DNA of 64,000 nucleotides from Streptomyces sp. ITFR-16 (lineage in GTDB: Bacteria; Actinomycetota; Actinomycetes; Streptomycetales; Streptomycetaceae): the NCBI RefSeq assembly GCF_031844705.1, contig NZ_CP134609.1, forward strand, positions 434,001 through 498,000, given 5' to 3'. This document shows, one piece after another, positions 53,480-62,782 of this stretch (position 1 is its first letter; every line of letters starts with the position of its first letter). The notes under the pieces are model-generated. The model had not been told where the DNA came from. It made no database searches and worked only from the letters and a program-made list of their open reading frames with translations. A program made the translations under genes and the position numbers.

Positions 53480-54392
53480 ACACTGCGGCACGGTGTCGTT
53501 TCATCGATGCGGAGAAGGCATCGGACGGCAATCCCACAGGTCACAGCGTTTCGTTCCTGTGCCGTGCGCTGGGGGTACCACGTTCCGCCTACTACGCGCA
53601 CCGGGCCTCGGAGCCGGCCGGGTGGTGCGGGAGCGGGCCGAGGAGGCGCTGGTGGGCGAGATCCGGGTACTGCATGCCGGATCTCGCGGCGCCTACGGGG
53701 CCCCGAGGATTTACGCCGCCCTGCGGCGGGCCGGGCGGGCGGTGAACTCCAAGAAGGTCGAGCGGCTGATGCGCAAGCACCGGATCGCCGGGATCACCCG
53801 CCGCCGGCGTGGGGGCCTGACCCGGCAGGCGAAGCGGGCGGTGTTCGCCCCCGGCCTGATCGGCCGGGACTTCACCGCACCCCGGACCGGAATGCGGCTG
53901 GTCGGCGACATGACCGAACTGGTCACACTGGAAGGGACGTTGTATCTGGCGACCTGCATCGATCTCGCGACGCGGGAGGTGATCGGCTGGGCGATGGCCG
54001 ACCATCACCGCGCCGAGCTGCCGGTCACCGCCCTGCGGATGGCCGCAGGACGTGGCGGCCTGGAGCATGGATGCGTCATGCACACGGATCGTGGCAGCGA
54101 GTACACCAGTGACGAATTCCGCACCGAAATACGCAAGTTGCGCATGACGCAGTCGATGGGCCGTGTCGGATCTTGTTACGATAATGTCGCCGCGGAAAGC
54201 TGGTTCGCCATCCTGAAAGCGGAGATCGGGACGACCGTGTGGGAGACCCGCGAGGCTGCCCGGGCCGACGTTTTCCGCTATATCGAGGCCGAGTACAACC
54301 GCAGCCGACTCCGCCGGCACCCCGACTACGGATACGTCACCCCGCTCGAAACGAGATCCCTACTCAGGCAGAACCTCGGTCAGGCAGCGTAA
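53480..54392 (+). pseudogene. IS3 OrfB (DDE transposase), frameshifted near the N-terminus
   Basis: The first segment (CRFIDAEKASDGNPTGHSVS through RSAYYAHRASEPAG) lies in one frame up to about 53625. The remaining 250 residues, from RVVRERAEEALVG on, lie in another frame and contain the catalytic Asp in LVGDMTELVT, Asp in MHTDRGSEYTS and Glu in NVAAESWFAILK. A one-base deletion at GCCGGCCGGG is likely. The rve integrase core is otherwise intact. Confidence 0.78.
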
Positions 54393-54441
54393 ACACCCGC
54401 TGCCCAGCCCGCAGGGGGAACTTCACTCCCACCGAACTGAG

Positions 54442-56717
54442 GTGGCCCCAAGACGAAAGCGCCTGCCCTCGCTCGGGCAGTGCGCCGGCTGCCTCGGCTG
54501 GGGGCTGCGGGTCCAGTCACCGTTCTGCTCCCCCTGCCACCAGTGGCGCTCCAAACGGAACCACCCGGAGGGCGAGTGCAGACGGTGTAGGCGGCTGTGG
54601 CGCATCAACGACGAAGGCTTCTGCCGGGCGTGTGTCGCAGCTGTCACCAAGTACGACGCGGCCTGGTACTTCGAACCCGCACAGGCCGCAGAGCAGCCGA
54701 CATGGACCCAGCTCGCGTTCTGCCTGTCCGCTTCCATCCGTCGACCCGCTTTGCCCCACCGGCACCTACCGCCTACAGACCGACGGCCGCTACCACGCAC
54801 CTGGCTGGGCACGCGCTCAGCGTCCCGTCCTCGTCGTGGACGACGAGCGGATCTGCCCACCGACAGTGCGCGGACAAGTGGCCCTGTTCTCTGGGCCGTA
54901 CCGGTTGCTGGAGCTCCACGCCGTCGCGATTCGCAGCCGATCCCAAGACGTTCTGATCCGACTCAAACCGCTGGTCGGTCAAGTGCAGGCCGAGCACTGC
55001 CTCGGGCGTGCCTGGCGCGTCAGTGCCATGAACATGTTGGCCCTTGCGCTGGCGGCGCGCGACGCGGCCGGCCAAGGTCTGGTTGACGCCGCGATCCTTG
55101 ACGCCCTGCCTCACCGGCCCGTCAGAGTCACCTGGGTCCTGAACAGCCCTGGCTGGCTCGCCCCTGACCTGGACCGCGAGGTGGTCCTGCTGCCGCACGC
55201 CCAGCGGGCCCGCCCCCAATCTCAGCCACGAAGTTGCGATCACTGCTTTTCGTGGGGCCGAAACCAAGTGTGCGACACCTGTAGGCACTGGCGTCGCGTA
55301 TACGCTGACCAGCAAGGATGCTGCGGTCGGTGTGGCGCCGGGCCGCTTCCTCTGCGGAACGGTCGATGCCGCGACTGCACTCGACAGCGCCTTCGCCTGG
55401 GTCCTGACACCGACGCCTCTACCTGGCGACAACTACGGTTTGCCGGACCGTCCTTGGCGAACGGCAGCGCGCCCCGTCGCGAGCTCCGCGCGGATCGCCC
55501 AGAGCTCAGTCCGCCAGCCGTACTTGAAGGTCAGGCGACGATCTTCGAGATCGAGCGGGACTGGCACCCGCTGGCCGGACCCCTGCTGCCGACCCCGCTA
55601 CCGCCGGTGAAAGCCCTCTTGGCGGACTTCGCCCGATACACCTCCGAGAATCGCTGGCACCAGAAAGTCCACGAGCCGATGGCTCGGGTTCTACGAGTGG
55701 CCGCCACCCGGCTGGGCGTCGACACAGTCTTCCGCGAGGGTGAGCTCCGGGCAATGCACCGCGTGTTCGGCGGCAAGGGTCGCATTCGCGGGCTTCTCGC
55801 CTTCCTGGACCAACGCGAACAGCTCGTCACCGCGCCGCCGCGGCGCAACCGCGACGAGGCTTTCGTCCAGCGCACCATCGCCGCCTTCCCTCCACGAATC
55901 AGCGACGAACTCGGTACGTGGGTCGGGGTCTTGCGTGGCGCCAGCAGGCCCCACCACCGCGTCACCGACTACGCCACTATCTCATCTACCTGGCCACGCC
56001 ACTCGCTGACTGGACCACCCGCTACACCACCTTGCGTCAGGTGACGGAGGCTGACGTCACAGCCGCTGTCACCGCGTCAAAGGCCCGCGCGCCCACGAGC
56101 GCGCTGTGGCGATCCGGTCGCTCTTTCGAGCCCTGAAACACACCAAGCTCGTCTTCGCCGACCCCACCCGCGGCGTTCGCATAACCCGTCAGGAACTGCT
56201 GCCCACAACCCTGGCCCCCGACCGGCTGGCCGGGCTCTTGGAGACCAGCTCCAACCCCGCTACCCGCCTGGTTCTCGCCCTGGTCGCCCTCCACGCAACA
56301 AGCGGCACCGACCTGCGCAACCTCGTCCTCTCCGACCTTCTGCTTACCCGACGACAACTTCTGATCCGCCGCCCCCACGGCCGTCACGTCGTCCACCTCG
56401 ACGACACCACAGCTGCCCTACTACACGTCTGGCTCCGCTACCGCCATCAGCCTTGGCCACGCACCGTCAACTCGCACCTTCTGGTCACTCAACAGACCGC
56501 TACCGCGACCGATCCTGTCTCCGCGGACTACGTCTACAGGCGCTTCGATCCCGCCGGTCTGACTCTGCGCGCTGTTCGCGCCGACAGAATCCTGGACGAG
56601 GCTCGCGAGACCGAAGATCCCGTCCACCTCGTCCGTGTCTTCGGAATCTCCATCACCACTGCCGTGAAGTACATCCACACAGCCCATCCTCACCGTGGCA
56701 ACCCTGTCCCCCGCTGA
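54442..56717 (+). pseudogene. Zinc-ribbon integrase-like third gene of the founding element, multiply frameshifted
   Basis: It starts at GTG 54442 right after the HTH gene's original stop. The N-terminus has two zinc-ribbon pairs (CAGCLGWG, FCSPCHQW, CRRCRRLW, FCRACV). The frame shifts near 54750 into a second segment with more Cys pairs (CDHCFSWG, CDTCRHW, CGRCGAG, CRDCTRQR), again near 55950 and once more near 56106, ending with an integrase-like domain at 56106-56717 (DRLAGLLETSSNPATRLVLALVAL, HLDDTTAALLHVWL). Intact, it would be roughly 750 residues. At least three lesions make it non-functional. It was probably an accessory recombinase. Confidence 0.7.
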
Positions 56718-56719
56718 GA

Positions 56720-56753
56720 ACTGAGACGCACGGGTAAGAAGATGTCTCAGTTG
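56720..56753 (+). terminator. Hairpin after the zinc-ribbon gene
   Basis: AACTGAGAC and GTCTCAGTT form a perfect 9-bp stem around a 16-base loop directly after the stop codon at 56717. Confidence 0.45.
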
Positions 56754-56788
56754 ACGATGGAGTCCTGCCTACAACTCGTACCAATCAC

Positions 56789-56896
56789 TGAGCCTCCGCC
56801 AACTTGAGGTCGCAGCTCAGAGGGCTGGTGTGACCGGTTCTCGGGGCGCTCATGCTGGTCGTGGGCGGGAGTCCAGAGCGAAGATCATCCGTCAGC
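56789..56896 (+). repeat. Left copy of 108-bp inverted repeat
   Basis: Begins TGAGCCTCCGCCAACTTGA and ends CGTCAGC. The reverse complement of 59933-60040 matches it over the same length with about 85 percent identity by eye and no gaps. It overlaps the last codons of the IS5-type transposase. Confidence 0.75.
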
Positions 56897-57783
56897 GGTT
56901 GACTTCGAGGTTCGTCAAGACGAGCAGGGCTCGCAGGAGCCGGGTGGCGCGGGCGGGGCCGGTGCGGAGCTTGGTGAGGATCCGCCAGTTCTTGAGGTGG
57001 GCGAAGCCGTGCTCGACCGGCGCGCGTCCCACGGCGAGGACGCGGTTGGCTTCCTTCTCGCCTGGGGTGAGCTTGTGGGTTCGGCTGGCAGCGTAGCCGG
57101 TGGCGATCACGGGGTCGAAAATGTCGTTGTCCAGGCTGCGGAAGCCGAGGTCAGCCAGCGCCCCGAGGCCGGCGGCGCGCAGGTGGGCCAGGATGTGGTC
57201 GTGGCGGGCGGCGGTGTTGTCGTGGGTGCGGCCGGGCCGGGCGGCGGAGATCCAGATCAGGCGCCCGTTCTCGTCGGTCAGGGCGAGGAAGTGCAGGCCA
57301 TGAGTTCGGTGTTTGCCGGAGTAGTTCCGTCGATCGGCGCTGCCTGTACGGCGCTGGGTGCGGATGAGGGTGCCGTCGATCAGGACCACCTCCCCGCCCA
57401 GCTTGACGACCTTCTTCAGGGCGCGGTCCAGGCGCGGGGCCTGGGCGGCGAGCAGTCCGATCAACTCGTCGCGCCAGCGGCGGACCGTGGACTCGGACAC
57501 GTCGTTGCCGCCGGCCATGTCGGCCAAGCGCTGGTCGTGACGCAGGACGGCCAGGACGATCACCGCGATCTTCCCGGGCGACAGGATCCGCCAGCGTGAC
57601 CGTATCGCCTTCAGATGACGCCGTAGCAGGTCGGCGAGGTGGTTGACTGTGCGCGTGGACAGCGGCAGACGGCACTGGTAGACAAGCTGGCAGGTGTCCT
57701 CGGCGCGCTCTTTGGTATCCGTCACACAATTCCAACGGCCGCCGGAGGCCGCCCCGGTTACGCGCATGTTGAGCCGCTCCGAG
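56840..57783 (-). mobile_element. IS5-type insertion sequence (limits approximate)
   Basis: The ends are set from an imperfect inverted match, CTCGGGGCGCTCATG at 56840 against CTCGGAGCGGCTCAACATG read from 57783 on the minus strand. No clear target duplication was found, so the borders are tentative. It contains one transposase gene. Confidence 0.45.
56892..57767 (-). CDS. IS5-family DDE transposase (DDE_Tnp_4 with N-terminal HTH)
   Basis: A 291-residue single-frame transposase. Residues 40-105 hold the helix-turn-helix (LSPGKIAVIVLAVLRHDQRLADMAGGNDVSESTVRRW). The DDE core follows with Asp in GEVVLIDGTLI, Asp in LGALADLGFRSLDND and Glu in GRAPVEHGFAHLKNWRIL. It is the only transposase in the island that reads as one intact frame. 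The start is uncertain: ATG 57767 or GTG near 57726. It may still be active. Confidence 0.85.
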   Translation of the reverse strand: MRVTGAASGGRWNCVTDTKERAEDTCQLVYQCRLPLSTRTVNHLADLLRRHLKAIRSRWRILSPGKIAVIVLAVLRHDQRLADMAGGNDVSESTVRRWRDELIGLLAAQAPRLDRALKKVVKLGGEVVLIDGTLIRTQRRTGSADRRNYSGKHRTHGLHFLALTDENGRLIWISAARPGRTHDNTAARHDHILAHLRAAGLGALADLGFRSLDNDIFDPVIATGYAASRTHKLTPGEKEANRVLAVGRAPVEHGFAHLKNWRILTKLRTGPARATRLLRALLVLTNLEVNR

Positions 57784-57798
57784 TGGCGGTGCTGCTCG

Positions 57799-58012
57799 TC
57801 ACAGGCGGGTGGTGAACCGGCCGTCGGGCAGTTTGCGGAGCCAGCCGCGGTCGACGAGTCTGACCAGCTTGCCGCGCAGCGGTTCCAGCTTGGACTTCAC
57901 GCTGACGTCCACCCCTACTGCCTCGCCGACCTCGCGGGCCATGACCGGTCCGGCGGCCTGCCGCACGGCGGTGATGATGCGCTGGTAGTCCGGCGGGAGC
58001 GAATCCTGGGCC
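57799..58012 (-). pseudogene. C-terminal winged-helix fragment cut by IS3
   Basis: The frame QDSLPPDYQRIITAVRQAAG, PVMAREVGEAVGVDVSVKSK, LEPLRGKLVRLVDRGWLRKL resembles the winged-helix tail of a larger protein. Its upstream side is interrupted by the second IS3 at 58013; beyond that element only a few codons continue before the GNAT gene, so it was already a remnant. I do not recognise the parent gene. Confidence 0.5.
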
Positions 58013-58073
58013 TTGACCCCTGATCCTGGACACACGAGACACTGGATCCTGAGGATCTGAGAACGGACATCTC

Positions 58074-58379
58074 GTGGTCATGAAGAACTACCCGCTGGAG
58101 TTCAAGGCGGACGCGGTCGCGCTGTACGAGTCGCGGCCGGAAGCGACGATCAGGTCGGTCGCGGCCGATCTGGGGATCAACCCGGAGACCCTGCGGAACT
58201 GGGTGAGGGCAGCCGGGGTGAGCCGTCCCCGAGGACGACGGACGCAAGAACCGGCCCAGCCGCCGGTACCGCTGGAGGCGGAGAACGCCGCCTTGCGAAA
58301 GAAGGTCCGCGAGTTGGAGGAGGAACGGGAGATCCTGCGGAAGGCGGCGAAGTATTTCGCCGGGGAGACGCGCTGGTGA
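58074..58379 (+). CDS. IS3 OrfA (second element)
   Basis: A 101-residue helix-turn-helix protein (YPLEFKADAVALYESRPEAT, RSVAADLGINPETLRNWV) with a C-terminal coiled coil rich in Glu/Lys (LEAENAALRKKVRELEEERE). Intact. It overlaps OrfB by 4 bases, the usual arrangement for programmed -1 frameshifting to an OrfAB fusion transposase. Confidence 0.85.
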   Translation: MVMKNYPLEFKADAVALYESRPEATIRSVAADLGINPETLRNWVRAAGVSRPRGRRTQEPAQPPVPLEAENAALRKKVRELEEEREILRKAAKYFAGETRW

Positions 58380-59279
58380 ACCGCTTCCAGTGTGTCGCCG
58401 ACCTCCAGCGCCGTCACGGCGTGAAGCGGCTCTGCAGGATCCTCGGCGTCAGCCGCTCGAGCTTCTACTACTGGCAACGGACAGCCGCTGACCGGGCCGC
58501 CCGGCAGGTGGCCGACGCCTGCCTGGCAGCCCGGATACGGGCGGTGCACCAGGAATCGGACGGCACCTACGGAGCCCCGAGGATCACCGCCGAGCTCCGC
58601 GAGGAGAACGGTGTCGCGGTCAGCCACAAGCGCGTCGCCAGGATCATGCGGGCGTCCGGGATCCAGGCGATCCGGTTGCGGCGCCGGCACCGCACCACCG
58701 TCTCCGACCCGGCCGCGGCCAAGGCCCCGGACCTGATCGGCCGCGACTTCACCGGCGGACAAGCCGAACACGAAGTACGTCGGTGACATCACCTACCTGC
58801 CCGTCGCCGGCGGGAAGTTCTGCTACCTGGCGACCGTCATCGACCTCGCATCGCGCCGTCTCGTCGGCTGGGCGATCGCCGACCACATGCGCGCGGATCT
58901 CGTCACCGACGCCCTGGCCGCGGCGATCCGCACCTGCGGCAGCCTTGCCGGATCGATCATGCACACCGACCACGGAGCCCAGTACACGAGCAGGAGTTTC
59001 GCCGAAGCCTGCAGGTCAGCAGGGGTGCGGCGAAGTATGAGCGCGGTCGGGTCCAGCGCGGACAACGCACTCGCCGAGTCCTTCAACGCGACCTTCAAAC
59101 GCGAGACCCTGCAAGGACGAAAGAGCTGGCCGACCGAGCGCGAGGCCCGACTCGACGCCTTCCGATGGCTCCACCGCTACAACACCCGACGCCGACACTC
59201 CCGCCTCGGACAACGACCACCGATCACCTTCGAAAACGCCCTCCGCCACACACCAACTACGCTGGCACAAGCCGCATAA
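58376..59279 (+). pseudogene. IS3 OrfB (second element), frameshifted
   Basis: The first 125 residues (RFQCVADLQRRHGVKRLCRI through PDLIGRDFT) are in frame until 58752. There ACCGGCGGAC has one G more than the expected ACCGCGGAC, and the rest (ADKPNTKYVGDITYLPVAGG) continues in the next frame to 59279. That part keeps Asp in VGDITYL, Asp in MHTDHGAQYTS and Glu in ALAESFNATFK. It is a one-base lesion in an otherwise complete DDE transposase. Confidence 0.8.
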
Positions 59280-59337
59280 CCCGTGTCCAGAATTCGGGGT
59301 CAAGGCCCGTGAGCGGGAATCGACAGATCGGCCCCTG

Positions 59338-59853
59338 TCAAAGCACGCGCTGGTAGCGGAGCTCAGTGAGCGTGATCCCGTTGTAGACATCGTCCTGAGC
59401 CGCACCGTCAGCCTGGTAGTCGGCCCACTCGTAGAAGCGCCGGGCTCGTTGGTTGTCACACAACACCCACAGAGCTGACGTCTCGAAGCCCTGGTTCTTC
59501 ATCTGAGCGTGAGCCTCACCCAGGAGAGTCCGGCCGATGCCCTGGCCGATCAGATCCGGCGAGATGTACAGGGCGTAGACCTCACCGACCCGTTCCAGAC
59601 CGGGCATCTCACCTCGATACGGCCCGAAGCAGATCCACCCCACCAGGCCATGGCCACCGAGCGCCACAAGGTCTCGAGACTTTCGTCCGGGTTGAGAGAA
59701 CCACTGCCGCCGTTGACCGGCATCACCTTCCGCCGTCATGGCATCCAAATACGTCTGGGGAACAATGCCGGCGTACGCCGCCTGCCATCCTCGGACGCGG
59801 ATCATCGAAACGGCCTCGATGTCGGCCTCATCCATCTCCTGCACGTGCACCAT
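59338..59853 (-). CDS. GNAT-family N-acetyltransferase
   Basis: A 171-residue acetyltransferase: MIRVRGWQAAYAGIVPQTYLDAM is typical of the RimI-like subgroup, LYISPDLIGQGIGRTLLGEAH carries the acetyl-CoA loop (Q/RxxGxG/A), and LWVLCDNQRARRFYEWADYQ the C-terminal motif B. ATG 59853 was preferred to ATG 59922 because the conserved fold begins directly after it. It is cargo of the island, minus strand, with somewhat lower GC than the chromosome around it. The acceptor substrate (antibiotic, toxin or amino acid) is unknown. Confidence 0.82.
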   Translation of the reverse strand: MVHVQEMDEADIEAVSMIRVRGWQAAYAGIVPQTYLDAMTAEGDAGQRRQWFSQPGRKSRDLVALGGHGLVGWICFGPYRGEMPGLERVGEVYALYISPDLIGQGIGRTLLGEAHAQMKNQGFETSALWVLCDNQRARRFYEWADYQADGAAQDDVYNGITLTELRYQRVL

Positions 59854-59932
59854 CACGCCACCGTAGTAGCACAGGTACCGCAGAACGAACTGCTTTACCC
59901 AGCTGTCGGCGCCTCCTCTCACGAGAACGGTG

Positions 59933-60040
59933 GCTGACGAACGATCTCCTCTGAGGACACCTGCCTACGACCAGCGTGAGCATGCCGAGAACCGGTCACA
60001 CCAGCCCTTTGACCTGCGACTTCAAGTTGGCGGAGGCTCA
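59933..60040 (-). repeat. Right copy of 108-bp inverted repeat
   Basis: Reverse-complement partner of 56789-56896. It ends 3' of the Imm1-like gene and forms its last codons. Together the two copies bracket the IS5-type element, the second IS3 and the GNAT gene. Confidence 0.75.
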
Positions 60041-60425
60041 CTCAGTTCACCAGGCGTCCCTGTCTGGATGAAATCTTGAACGATGCCCCAGGCATGATCC
60101 ATGGACAGTGCGACGTCTCCGGTGAACGCGTGTAGTTCGACCATGATCACCACTTCGACCTCGGCGCTCGGCGCCGCGGAATCATCGCCTACACGAAGAG
60201 ACACACCGCCAGAGTTGTCGAAGAGGTGGAGGACAGCAGGAGCTCCTTTGAAGCCAGAGCCAAGTAGGGGAGATCGCCGTCTGGCCGCCGGATCTCAAGG
60301 TAGCCCTGACCGAGGCCGGTTCCGAGGGCCTTGATGTGAGCCTCAAGGTCCTGGACATTCGAGTGCCGTTCGAGCCCTGAGAACCAGCCGGTCTCCAGTG
60401 CCGTCGCCGCCCACACCACATTCAT
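60022..60425 (-). pseudogene. Imm1-like immunity protein gene, frameshifted
   Basis: From ATG 60425 (GGAGCAGGG upstream) the frame reads NVVWAATALETGWFSGLERH, with GQGYLEIRRPDGDLPYLALA, then leaves frame near 60232 and stops at 60189. The continuation in another frame is VLHLFDNSGGVSLRVGDDSA, then VVIMVELHAFTGDVALSMDH, ending at 60022. The combined ~130-residue protein resembles the Imm1 class of small immunity proteins of polymorphic-toxin systems, but I hold that family call loosely. No toxin gene is nearby. Confidence 0.5.
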
Positions 60426-60596
60426 CCCTGCTCCTCCCAACCTCGTCACGCTACTTGGCCCTCTTCCCTGCCGTTTTCACGGACATCCGCGAGGGACTTG
60501 CTGGACTGCCCGCGGGGAACTCATGGTGGTCGAATACACCAGCCACCAGCATCAGGCCCCGAACCCGCCATACTCAAAGCCGTCGAGGAACCACTC

Positions 60597-61595
60597 ATGT
60601 GTGGGTTCCTGCGACTCCTCGGCCAGAAATCCGCGAACCCGCCTGCTTCGCCGGGCGCCGCGGTCGACAAGGGCGAGTCGCCCTCCCACGCCGCCGCCCG
60701 CGAACTGCGCGAGGAACTCGGCATCACCGCGACCGTCGGCCGCGGGCTCGCCGTGGACTGGGTCTCGGCCACGGAGTTCGGCGCTCCGCCCGTCATGCGG
60801 TTCCCCGGCGAGACGGTCTTCGTCTACGACGGCGGGGTCTGGGACGAGGCCAGGATCGCCGCTGTCCGGCTGCCCGACCACGAGGTCACGGCCATCGAGT
60901 TCGTCGAGCCGGCCCGCCTGCCGGAGCTGATGGCACCGGGCGACGCCCGCCGGGCCCTGTCCGCACTCCGCGCCCGCCTCGACGCGGGCGGCACGGTGCT
61001 CCTGGAGGACGGCCGCCCGACCGCCCCCTCCGTCCTCGACCGCGCCGGTGTCCTGCGCACGGCCCGGCGCCGGTCCCCGTACGACTTCCACCCGGGCCCG
61101 GCCCCGGACCATCTCGCCGTGCGGCAGTCCTGGGGCTGGCTCTTCGCGCCGGACGGCCGCGTCCTCGTCCTGCTCGGGCCCGACACCGGCTCGGCCTGCC
61201 TCCCCGGTGGCACGCCCGAGCCGGAGGACGGGGGCGACCCGGTCGCGACCCTGATCCGCGAGGCGGACGAGGAGGCCGCTGCCACACTCGGCGAACCGAT
61301 CCGGCTGGGGTACCTCAGCGACCCGGGCGAGCCCTGCGCCCGGCTCCGGTACGCGGCACCGCTCCGCGCCCTCGGCCCCAGCCGCACGGACCCCGCCACG
61401 GGCCACACGTACATCCGTGTCCTGGCGACGCCGGAACAGGCCCTGGAGCTGTTCGACTGGGGCCCGCAGGCCGCCGGCCAGCTCGCCGCCGCCCACCGCG
61501 CCCGTGAACTCCTCGGCATCCCCAGGGCCGAACCCCGGCCCTTCACGGAAATCGACGGGCCGGCCGACTGGCGGCGGTCCAGCGATCCGAAGTGA
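60597..61595 (+). pseudogene. 3' part of split double-NUDIX hydrolase gene
   Basis: From 60650 the frame continues the NUDIX protein begun at 44320: GAAVDKGESPSHAAARELRE and ELGITATV form the first NUDIX box (its second Gly is Ala). A second NUDIX domain follows at about residues 190-300 with LPGGTPEPEDGG and READEEAAATLG. Upstream, an in-frame ATG at 60597 inside the island adds about 18 foreign residues (CGFLRLLGQKSANPPAS), so a chimeric protein could be made, but it would lack the first strands of domain 1. The ADH pseudogene lies 24 bases downstream, convergent. Confidence 0.75.
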
Positions 61596-61619
61596 ACGGA
61601 CGGACGAGGGCCGTCCCCG

Positions 61620-62671
61620 TCAGGACGCGGGCCGGTCGAGGTCGGACAGGCCGAGCACGAAGCGGTAGCGGACGTCCCCCCGGCCCAGGCGTTCGAGGGC
61701 GTCGTGGACGCGGGACGAGGGAAGAACCTCGACGTCGGCGACGATCCCGTGCCCGGCACAGAAGTCGAGCAGGTCCGCCGTGTACCGCCGGCCGCCCGTG
61801 CCCGACGAGGTGAGCTTCTTGCGCCCCTGGACCAGGTCCAGGATCTTCACGGTGGTCGGCAGGGGGAAGCCGAGTACGGCCAGCGTGCCGTCCAGCGCCG
61901 CGAGGCTCAGCAGCGGTGAGAGGTCGTGCGGGGCGGGGACGGTGTCCAGGACGAGGTCGAAGCGGGCGCGGGCCCGCCGCATCTGCTCCTCGTCGGTGGT
62001 CAGCAGCATCTCCCCGGCTCCGAGCGCGCGGGCGTCGTCGTTCTTGCCGGGGGTGCGGCTGAGTACGGTGACCTCGGCGCCCAGGGCGGCGGCAAGCTTC
62101 ACCCCCAGGTGCCCCAGCCCGCCCAGGCCCGCCACGGCGACCCGGCTGCCCGGGCCCACTCCGGCCGCGCGCAGGGGCTCCCACATGGTGATGCCCGCGC
62201 ACATCAGCGGGGCGACGGCGGCCGGGGAGAGCCCGGCGGGCAACGGGTAGGCGAACCTCTCGCGGAGCACGTACTCCCGGCTGTAACCGCCCTGCGTCCT
62301 CGTCCCGTCGATGCGGTCGGTGCCGCCGTAGTGGTGGTCGGGCCCTCGAAGCAGAAGTTCTCCTGGCCGGCCTCGCACATCGGGCAGGCACCGCAGGAGT
62401 CGACGACGGTGCCGACCGCGACCTGGTCGCCCGGGGCGAAGGCGGTCGCCGCGGGCCCCGTGGCCGTCACGGTGCCGGTGAACTCGTGGCCGGGGATCAG
62501 GATGCCCTCACCGAGACCGCCCCGGATCCGGTGCAGGTCGCTGTGGCAGACGCCGCAGTAGTCGATGCGCACCGCTATGTCGTCGTCGCGCAGCTCCCGG
62601 CGCTCGAAGGTGACCCGCTCCAAAGCGGTGGAGCCGTCGCCGGTGCTCTGCCAGCCGGTGGTCGTACGCAT
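61620..62671 (-). pseudogene. Zinc-dependent alcohol dehydrogenase, frameshifted
   Basis: From ATG 62671 (GGAGGCC upstream) the frame encodes catalytic zinc ligands CGVCHSDLH and GHEFTG, and the structural zinc cysteines in CGACPMCEAGQENFC. Near 62348 the frame changes: PDHHYGGTDRIDGTRTQGGY begins the rest, with the Rossmann loop VAVAGLGGLGHLG and GILDLVQGRKK-like C-terminus, ending at 61620. A single-base indel is enough to explain it. Intact, it is a YahK/AdhA-like NAD(P)-dependent aldehyde reductase. It is divergent from a TetR gene that probably controlled it. Confidence 0.75.
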
Positions 62672-62693
62672 GAGGCCTCCATAGAGCCGAACC

Positions 62694-62727
62694 AAGACAG
62701 ACAAACTTTTCTGTCTGTCTTAGACAG
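62694..62727. promoter_or_regulatory. Palindromic operator between ADH and TetR genes
   Basis: Perfect 10-bp inverted repeat AAGACAGACA-N8-TGTCTGTCTT (62694-62721), overlapped by a second perfect palindrome CTGTCTTAGACAG (62715-62727). Two overlapping sites in a divergent intergenic region are typical TetR-type operators. Confidence 0.75.
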
Positions 62728-62782
62728 TAGGCCCTGGCGGCCGAAATACAAACCGACCTTTCTGTCCTTTACGATCGACCCC

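Larger units (their letters stand above)
53103..54425 (+). mobile_element. IS3-family element with 3-bp target duplication
   Basis: Terminal inverted repeats TGAGGTTCCCCCTGCTGGCTG (53103-53123) and the complement of TGAAGTTCCCCCTGCGGGCTG (54405-54425) differ at 2 of 21 positions. CTC flanks both sides (53100-53102 and 54426-54428), the 3-bp duplication typical of IS3. The element is 1323 bp. Both reading frames are shifted, so it looks inactive. Confidence 0.88.
58013..59303 (+). mobile_element. Second IS3-family element, flanked by GGCC
   Basis: Ends TTGACCCCTGATCCTGGACAC (58013) and the complement of TTGACCCCGAATTCTGGACAC (59303) match at 18 of 21 positions. GGCC flanks both sides (58009-58012 and 59304-59307), a possible 4-bp duplication. 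It is unrelated in its ends to the first IS3 element of the island. Confidence 0.82.
44441..60647. mobile_element. Composite 16.2-kb integrative island inserted in a NUDIX gene
   Basis: Both ends carry GCCTGCT (44441-44447 and 60641-60647), and just inside are inverted GCGGGTTC copies (44461-44468; reverse complement at 60635-60642), candidate recombinase sites. The founding element encodes a tyrosine recombinase 150 bases from the left end, a small HTH protein, and a zinc-ribbon integrase-like gene. It has since been hit by a Tn554-type element, two IS3 elements and an IS5-type element. Nearly every founding gene is broken, so the island is probably immobile. Confidence 0.75.

Noticed and set aside
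58376..58786. Programmed frameshifting inside OrfB of the second IS3
   Set aside because: IS3 elements frameshift between OrfA and OrfB, not within the DDE domain, and no slippery run with downstream structure is visible at 58752.
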